A program made the position numbers and the translations under genes. A stretch of DNA of 64,000 nucleotides from Lentzea terrae (lineage in GTDB: Bacteria; Actinomycetota; Actinomycetes; Mycobacteriales; Pseudonocardiaceae). Positions 59,031 to 64,000 of this stretch are shown here, in pieces (the stretch's first letter is position 1; each line of letters begins with the position of its first letter). Where the stretch lies: positions 394,036-458,035 of the forward strand of contig NZ_QFWW01000007.1 of the NCBI RefSeq assembly GCF_003265345.1. Direction: 5' to 3'. A model generated the notes under the pieces. That model saw only the letters and a program-made list of their open reading frames with translations, was not told the DNA's origin and did not search any database.

Positions 59031-59888
59031 CTACGTTGCCAAAGCGGCAACGAGAGCGGCCAGCACGGCAGCGACCGCGGGCGGATCGGGCGGATCTCCG
59101 TAGGTGGCGGCGTGGATCTGCCGCCGGAAGCCGGGAATCTCGGTGGCGCAGACGTCCGGCCGGCGATGGGCCTGCAACGCGAGACCGGGCAGCAGCGCCA
59201 CGCCGACACCGGCCGCGACCAGCGCCTGCACCACGACCATGTCGTCGCTGTGCGAGCCGATGCGCGGCACGAAGCCCTCGGTGACCGCGTCCAGCTCGCC
59301 CTGGCACTGGTCGCACCCACCGATCCACGGGGAGTCGCGGTGGTTCGCGACGCGGTCGTCCGTGCGACGACTGATCAGGTTGATCGTGTCGTCCCCGAGG
59401 TGCACGAGCCGCAGCCCGTCCTCGACCGGCGTGCCGGGGAACCGGAACACCAGCGCGACGTCGATCTCCCCGTGCCGCAGCATCTGCAGTGCCTCGACGG
59501 GGTGTTCCTCGTACAGCGACAACTCCAGCCCCGGATGCTGCGAGGCCAACGCCGCAGCCGCCCTGGGCACGATCGTCGCGAGCGCGGAAGCGTTGGCGGC
59601 CAACCGCACGCGTCCCGCCTGCAACCCGACCTGCGCGGCGAGCTCGTTGGCCGCCGCGTCGACCCGTCCCACGATCTCCGCGGCACGTCCGGCGAGCAAC
59701 ATGCCCTCCGGCGTCAACCGGATGCCGCGCCCGACCCGTTGCACGAGCCGCACGCCCGTCGCCGCCTCCAGCCGCGACAGGTGATGACTCACCGACGGCT
59801 GCGAGTAGTGCAGCTGCCTGGCCGCTTCGGTCACGGAACCGTGCCGCGCGACCGCCGCCAGGACCTTGAGGTGCACCAGACTGAGCAC
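59031..59888 (-). CDS. LysR-family transcriptional regulator
   Basis: The 285-residue regulator has the LysR N-terminal helix-turn-helix (LKVLAAVARHGSVTEAARQLHYSQPSVSHHLSRLEAATGVRLVQR) and the type 2 periplasmic-binding-like effector domain with LSLYEEHPVEALQMLRHGEIDVAL. GTG 59888 is the frame start; ATG at 59892 is out of frame. It is divergent from the reductase gene at 59964 with 75 bases between, the usual arrangement for a LysR target. Two cysteines in GGCDQCQGE are unusual for the family and could sense metal or redox state. Confidence 0.92.
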   Translation of the reverse strand: MLSLVHLKVLAAVARHGSVTEAARQLHYSQPSVSHHLSRLEAATGVRLVQRVGRGIRLTPEGMLLAGRAAEIVGRVDAAANELAAQVGLQAGRVRLAANASALATIVPRAAAALASQHPGLELSLYEEHPVEALQMLRHGEIDVALVFRFPGTPVEDGLRLVHLGDDTINLISRRTDDRVANHRDSPWIGGCDQCQGELDAVTEGFVPRIGSHSDDMVVVQALVAAGVGVALLPGLALQAHRRPDVCATEIPGFRRQIHAATYGDPPDPPAVAAVLAALVAALAT

Positions 59889-59963
59889 CCATCAAGAGTA
59901 TCGATGAAACCCGCATGGTTTTGGCATTGGACGTCATACCTGTACCGGTCCACGCTGAAGCCC

Positions 59964-60569
59964 ATGACCAAGGTGACGTGCGACCTGACGATCTCACTCG
60001 ACGGCTACTCCGCCGGGCTCAACCAGAGCGAGGACCGCCCGTTCGGCGACGACGGCGGCGACGGCTGGGGCAGCAAGCTGCACGCCTGGTACTCGGACCC
60101 GGCGGAACAGCAGTACCAGCAGGAGAAGCTGGCGCAGACCAAGGCGTACATCATGGGCCGCAACATGTTCGGCCCGATCCGCGGCGAGTGGGACCGCGAG
60201 TGGAACGGCTGGTGGGGCGACAACCCGCCGTACCACGCACCGGTTTTCGTGCTCACGCATCACGCGCGCGAGCCGCAGCCGATGGAGGGCGGCACGACGT
60301 TCCACTTCATCACCGACGGCATCGAAGCCGCGTTCAAGCTGGCCCGTGAAGCGGCCGGCGACGGCAACATCTCCATCCACGGCGGCGCGACCACCATCAA
60401 CCAGTACCTCAAGGCCGGTCTGATCGACGAGCTGCGGCTGCGCATCGTGCCGCTGACGCTCGGCGCCGGCACGCGGTTGTTCGACGGCGTTCCGGCACTC
60501 GACCTGGAACAGGTGGATTCACGGCAGGGCAACGGTTTCACGCACGTCACCTACCGCGTCACGCGCTGA
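59964..60569 (+). CDS. Dihydrofolate reductase-family (RibD C-terminal-like) protein
   Basis: The 201-residue protein has the bacterial RibD_C/DfrA-like fold: MTKVTCDLTISLDGYSAG at the N-terminus, AYIMGRNMFGPIRGEW, and the C-terminal ISIHGGATTINQYLKAGLIDELRLRIVPLTLGAGTRLFDG. It likely binds NADPH; whether it reduces a pterin, a flavin precursor or something else is open. ATG 59964 is used; in-frame ATG 59904 would add a 20-residue tail rich in Trp. It is divergent from the LysR gene and converges with the FAD oxidoreductase gene, overlapping it by 19 bases. Confidence 0.9.
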   Translation: MTKVTCDLTISLDGYSAGLNQSEDRPFGDDGGDGWGSKLHAWYSDPAEQQYQQEKLAQTKAYIMGRNMFGPIRGEWDREWNGWWGDNPPYHAPVFVLTHHAREPQPMEGGTTFHFITDGIEAAFKLAREAAGDGNISIHGGATTINQYLKAGLIDELRLRIVPLTLGAGTRLFDGVPALDLEQVDSRQGNGFTHVTYRVTR

Positions 60570-61903
60570 GCTCGGCCGTGGTGCGTGCGGAACATGTCAC
60601 GCGGGTCGACGGTCTGCTTGATGGCGGTGAGCCGGTCGAGGTCGCCGGGCAGGTAACCGGTGGCGAGCTCGGCGGCGGTGATGTCGGGCCCGGACAGGAA
60701 GTTCACGCAGACGCCGCCGGTGCTCCACGGGTTCATCGCGGTGAACAGCCGGGCGAACGCTGTGTGCAGCGCCGGTAGTTGTGCGGGCTCCGCGGCGGCT
60801 CCGGCGTAGAGGACGTACTGGCCGTCGCGGCGGGCGAGCGCGCTGGGGATCACGCCGGGCCGGTTCAGCGCGCCGCCGGTGTGACGCAGTTCGACGAGGT
60901 ACGGGGCGTCGGCAGCGGGACCGGCGTGGCGCAGCAGTTCCGTGACGGCGGCGGGGTCCAGCGATTCGAGCATGGTGTTGCGGGCGTGGAACTTCACCGG
61001 GGTGGTGGGCTCGGCGTGGATCGTGCCGACGGCGCTGTAGGGCATCTCGGCGACGGTGTCGGTGATCGGTCCGAGCTCGCGGAACGGGTGGACGAGCTGC
61101 TTCCCCTCGTCCGCGGAGCCGGTGTGGGCGAACCGCAGGTGCAGCACGTACTGGCCGCGCAGGTTGTCGGGCAGAGCGGGAATGTCGGGCATCCGGATGA
61201 GCAGCACCGACGAGCTCATCGCCTCGGGGACGGTGCGGGTCCACTCCGCCCAGGTGGCGAGGGCGCGTTCGGCGGTGTCGGCGGCGAAGTGCATGCCGCC
61301 GCCGTAGAGCCGGGCGATCGGGTGCAGGTCGATCTCGATGGCGGTGACGACGCCGAACGTGCCCTTGCCGCCGCCGCGCAACGCCCAGAACAGGTCCGGG
61401 TCCTGGGTCGCGGTGACGCGGCGCAGCTCGACGTGGCCGGCCGCGTCGGCGGTGACGATCTCGATGGCGCGCACGTGGTCGACGGCCCAGCCGAGGCCGC
61501 GGCCGAGGATCCCCAGCCCGCCGCCGAGGTGGTAGGAGACCGCGCCGACCTCGGGTGAGGACCCGCTGAGCGGCGCCAGCCCGTGTTCCGCGGCGGCCCG
61601 CACCAGCGCTCCGCCGCGCACCCCGGCCTCGATCCGGGCGGTGCGAGCGTCCGGGTCGACGGTGATCCCGTCGAGCCGCGACGTGGTGATCAGGACCTGA
61701 CCGTCGGCGCTGCGGGACGGGCCGTGCCCGGTGGCCTGAACGGCAACGCCCAGACCGTGGGCGGCGGCGTGACGGACGGCGGCGATCACGTCGTCGACGG
61801 AGGCTGCCGGAACGACGACCTCGGGCCGGTGCTCGACGGAGAGGTTGTAGCCGAGGCGCTCGGTGTCGTAGCCGGGATCGGTCTTGGTGAGGTAATCGGT
61901 CAT
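60551..61903 (-). CDS. FAD-dependent oxidoreductase, berberine-bridge-enzyme type
   Basis: The 450-residue flavoprotein has the PCMH FAD-binding domain (RPEVVVPAASVDDVIAAVRHA, then VQATGHGPS and the GGGLGILGRGLGWAVDHVRAIEIVTADG-type core). Substrate-domain features follow with DLFWALRGGGKGTFGVVTAIE, and a C-terminal BBE segment is NPWSTGGVCVNF. The histidine in TGHGPS may bind FAD covalently; the second covalent Cys of bicovalent members is not evident. It oxidises an unknown alcohol or amine. It is divergent from the LysR gene at 61974. Confidence 0.9.
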   Translation of the reverse strand: MTDYLTKTDPGYDTERLGYNLSVEHRPEVVVPAASVDDVIAAVRHAAAHGLGVAVQATGHGPSRSADGQVLITTSRLDGITVDPDARTARIEAGVRGGALVRAAAEHGLAPLSGSSPEVGAVSYHLGGGLGILGRGLGWAVDHVRAIEIVTADAAGHVELRRVTATQDPDLFWALRGGGKGTFGVVTAIEIDLHPIARLYGGGMHFAADTAERALATWAEWTRTVPEAMSSSVLLIRMPDIPALPDNLRGQYVLHLRFAHTGSADEGKQLVHPFRELGPITDTVAEMPYSAVGTIHAEPTTPVKFHARNTMLESLDPAAVTELLRHAGPAADAPYLVELRHTGGALNRPGVIPSALARRDGQYVLYAGAAAEPAQLPALHTAFARLFTAMNPWSTGGVCVNFLSGPDITAAELATGYLPGDLDRLTAIKQTVDPRDMFRTHHGRAQRVTR

Positions 61904-61959
61904 GACTCGATCCTGTCGACGCTGAGCTGCGGAAACAATCTCACATCGAGCATCGACTG

Positions 61960-61975
61960 ATAACCTGGAGGTTAT
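61960..61975. promoter_or_regulatory. Inverted repeat over the LysR start and divergent promoter
   Basis: ATAACC-TGGA-GGTTAT is a perfect 6-bp inverted repeat with a 4-base spacer whose right arm runs into the ATG of the LysR gene. The same bases include GGAGG, the likely ribosome site. LysR proteins bind T-N11-A type sites in such intergenic regions and often repress their own gene. This arrangement would do that. Positions 61904-61959 show no other clear feature. Confidence 0.55.
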
Positions 61976-62807
61976 GGAACGGCGCGAGATCGAGATCTTC
62001 CTGACGCTCGCGGAGGAGCTGCATTTCGGTCGCACGGCACAGCGGCTGCTGGTGTCGCAGGCGCGCGTGAGCCAGACGATCGCCCGGCTGGAGCGCCAGT
62101 TCGGAGTGGCCCTGTTCGAGCGCACCAGCCGACGGGTCGCGCTCACTCCGGTCGGCGCCGCCCTCTACGCCGACGTCCGCGCGGGACACGACCGCATCGA
62201 ACGCGGGGTCGCCGCCGCCATCGCGGCCGGCCGCGGGATCACCGGCGTGCTCACCGTCGGTCTGGAAGCACCCGCGGTCGCCGAGCTCGCCGCCCCGGTG
62301 TTCACCCGGTTCCGGCAGAACAACCCCGGCGTCGAGATCGTCTTCCGCGAGACCGGCTTCACCGACCCGCTCGACCTGCTGCGCTCCGGAGACGTCGACG
62401 TCGCCGTCACCAACGCACCCGTCGACGAAGCCGGGTTCGAGGAAGGCCCGGTCCTGCACACCGAACCTGTCGTGCTGGCCGTGGCACGCGGGCACCGGCT
62501 GGCCACCCGCACGGCGGTGACCCTCGACGACCTCGACGGCGAGGTGGTGTTCCGGGCCGGCCGTCGTGCCGCGCCCTATCGCCGCGACCCCGAACCGCCG
62601 ACCCCCGCAACCCTGTTGGACCTCATGGCGCGGGTCGCCGCTGGGGAGGGCGTGTGCCCGTTGGCCGCGCACGCCGCCGACTACTTCGCCCGCCCCACCC
62701 TCGCGATGGTGCCCTTCGCTCCAGGCTCACCACCGGTGCGCTGGGTGCTGTGCTGGCGCACCGGTGCCCGTACCGCGCGGGTCGCCGCACTCGCGGCCGC
62801 GATCTAG
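61974..62807 (+). CDS. LysR-family transcriptional regulator
   Basis: The 277-residue regulator begins MERREIEIFLTLAEELHFGRTAQRLLVSQARVSQTIARLERQFGVALFERTSRRVALTPVG-like sequence, the LysR helix-turn-helix, and continues with the effector domain (LTVGLEAPAVAELAAPVF, then RSGDVDVAVTNAPVDE). Its divergent neighbour is the berberine-bridge-type oxidase, the likely target. A perfect inverted repeat overlaps its start. Effector unknown. Confidence 0.92.
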   Translation: MERREIEIFLTLAEELHFGRTAQRLLVSQARVSQTIARLERQFGVALFERTSRRVALTPVGAALYADVRAGHDRIERGVAAAIAAGRGITGVLTVGLEAPAVAELAAPVFTRFRQNNPGVEIVFRETGFTDPLDLLRSGDVDVAVTNAPVDEAGFEEGPVLHTEPVVLAVARGHRLATRTAVTLDDLDGEVVFRAGRRAAPYRRDPEPPTPATLLDLMARVAAGEGVCPLAAHAADYFARPTLAMVPFAPGSPPVRWVLCWRTGARTARVAALAAAI

Positions 62808-62810
62808 CTC

Positions 62811-64000
62811 TCAGACTGCCTGGCGCAGCCACTGTTGATCAGCGCCAGTACCGCACGTCATCTGCACGGCCCGTGCCCCGTCCGCGGTTCCCGCGCCCTG
62901 GATGGTGAGACATTTGTTGCTGTGCCGGGCGATCAGCTGCAGACGGCCGCCGGTGTCCTGAAGCCGCCACTGCTGGTTGGTGCCGGTGTGGCAGGTCCAC
63001 TGGGTGATCCGGACACCGTCGTCCACGGCACCTCCGTGGACGTCCAGGCACTTGCCGCTGTTGACGTTGACCACGGTGCCGGAGTCGTTGAACACCCAGC
63101 GCTGGTTGTTCTGCCCGTTGGCCGTCCACTGCCCCACGTCGGCTCCGTCCTCTGTGGACAGGTTGAGGACGTCCAGCAGTTTGCCGCTGTGCTGGGCGGT
63201 GAGCGTGTACGCGGTGGCGGTGGTCCGCGGCGAGAGCCGGTACAACCCGGCGCCGTGAGCGGGCAGTGAGCGGGTGAACGTTCCGCTGACCGTCCCGAGA
63301 TCGGCGCCGGACCACAGGTCGGTGACGGTGGCCGAGCCCATGCCGAGCGCGGAGAGGGTGAGCGACACGTTCCCGGACGTGTTGTCGCGGTTGAACAATG
63401 CGACGTACCTGTCGCCGCTGCCGGGCACGTCGGCCGCCCACACCTGACGTGCACCGCCGACGACCTGACGGTTGTTCACGCTGTTCTGATCGACGGCCAG
63501 CACCGCGGCGTTGGTCATCAGCGCCAGCTCGGAAGCGCGGTTCTCGACCGGATTTCCGCCCCACATCAACGGCGAGCGGTTGATCGTCCACAGTGTCATG
63601 AGGGTGCGTTGCTCGTCCGGGGTGAGGTTCGAGTACCGGGGCGAGCCGTTCGGGCCGAACTTGGACAGCCTGCCGATCGGGATCATGTCGGGATCGGGGT
63701 AGGCGCCCTGCGCGCGGTACGTCGCCCAGTTCCGCAACTGGTCGAACAGGTTGTTGACGCCGGGCCAGTCGTCCCACAGGTCGTTGACGATGCGCCACAT
63801 GTGGGCGTTGGCCTGCACGTGCGGGCCGGCGGACAGCGGGGTCGGGCCGGGCGAGAGGCTGAGCACCATCGGCCGTCCGCTGCGCTGGATGGCCAGCCGA
63901 TAACCCTCGACCTCGGCCTGCCGGTACGTGGGCGCGGCGATGTCGTCGACCTTCACGTAGTCCACGCCCCAACTCGCCAGCAGCTGGAACATCGAGTCGA
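62811..64000 (-). CDS. Secreted GH27 alpha-galactosidase-type enzyme with ricin-type CBM13 repeats, N-terminus cut by window edge
   Basis: The minus-strand frame is open at 64000, so the N-terminus and any signal peptide lie outside. GH27 features are the nucleophile strand GVDYVKVDDIAAP, then LSLSPGPTPL, ANAHMWRIVNDLWDDWPG (acid/base region), and LMTLWTINRSPLMWGGNP. After the all-beta C-terminal domain (to about AGLYRLSPRT), one ricin-B-type CBM13 module of repeated QxW units follows (QNNQRWVF, TNQQWRLQ, ADQQWLRQ). It would release terminal galactose from polysaccharides outside the cell. It converges with the LysR gene 3 bases away. Confidence 0.93.
   Translation of the reverse strand, partial: DSMFQLLASWGVDYVKVDDIAAPTYRQAEVEGYRLAIQRSGRPMVLSLSPGPTPLSAGPHVQANAHMWRIVNDLWDDWPGVNNLFDQLRNWATYRAQGAYPDPDMIPIGRLSKFGPNGSPRYSNLTPDEQRTLMTLWTINRSPLMWGGNPVENRASELALMTNAAVLAVDQNSVNNRQVVGGARQVWAADVPGSGDRYVALFNRDNTSGNVSLTLSALGMGSATVTDLWSGADLGTVSGTFTRSLPAHGAGLYRLSPRTTATAYTLTAQHSGKLLDVLNLSTEDGADVGQWTANGQNNQRWVFNDSGTVVNVNSGKCLDVHGGAVDDGVRITQWTCHTGTNQQWRLQDTGGRLQLIARHSNKCLTIQGAGTADGARAVQMTCGTGADQQWLRQAV

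Noticed and set aside
60600-61558. Plus-strand frames of 66 and 259 codons within the FAD oxidoreductase gene
   Set aside because: They are Gly/Ala/Val-rich mirror frames of the oxidoreductase and show no motif or ribosome site.
1-64000. tRNA or rRNA genes, CRISPR arrays, insertion sequences, integrases or attachment sites
   Set aside because: No T-arm (GGTTCGA-like) with matching acceptor stem, no regularly spaced repeats with unique spacers, and no transposase or integrase reading frame were found on either strand.

Overview
The window is a GC-rich actinobacterial chromosome segment, about 70% GC by eye, with GTG starts and many 4-bp ATGA/GTGA overlaps between genes. Conserved gene order (dgt; glyS; smtB-zur; uppS-recO-era; CBS protein-ybeY-phoH; rsmE-dnaJ-hrcA; sir-cysH-cysD-cysN) and content point to Pseudonocardiales, in the Lentzea/Saccharothrix/Actinosynnema direction. 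That placement is inference from layout, not a database match. No rRNA, tRNA, CRISPR array, transposase or prophage was found.

Layout. 1-8.5 kb: the edge-truncated dGTPase gene dgt, a YdcF-like protein, peptidase E, a secreted serine hydrolase with an odd AT-rich linker, two membrane proteins, glyS, a TPR protein, and the zinc sensors SmtB and Zur. 8.5-21 kb, mostly minus strand: a permease/TIGR03943-type pair, an acidic protein, a YbjN-like protein, uppS, a 980-aa NACHT NTPase wedged between uppS and recO, then era, a degenerate cytidine-deaminase-like protein, a CBS/CorC protein, ybeY and phoH. 21-33 kb: tandem GNAT acetyltransferases, HIT, TetR, an alpha/beta hydrolase, a hairpin-rich non-coding block, rsmE-dnaJ-hrcA, a tandem pair of secreted GH67-like proteins, and hemW. 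33-41.4 kb: one long assimilatory sulfur operon headed by a 28-codon leader peptide. It encodes sulfite reductase, a small CxxC protein, APS reductase, sulfate adenylyltransferase subunits, an SsuABC-type importer and a sirohydrochlorin chelatase that supplies siroheme. 41.4-64 kb, accessory: a DUF3800-like gene followed by a structured-RNA candidate, a MarR/DJ-1 pair with twin operators, enoyl-CoA hydratase, a barnase-type RNase with barstar, an APC permease, tandem DUF885 proteins, a GH18 chitinase with a DasR-like site, a small alarmone-hydrolase-like HD protein, an intact and a broken methyltransferase paralogue, two LysR regulators with divergent oxidoreductases, and an edge-truncated GH27 galactosidase with ricin-type repeats.

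The most unusual signal is a dispersed AT-rich, often palindromic motif (core TGATRTATYGGATAY). It occurs inside the coding sequences of four unrelated or paralogous genes: six copies in the serine hydrolase linker, one in GNAT 1, two in GNAT 2 and two sites in hemW. Wherever it occurs it is read in the same codon phase (GAT/AAT-RTA-TYG-GAT), using codons that are rare in this genome. No standard feature explains it.
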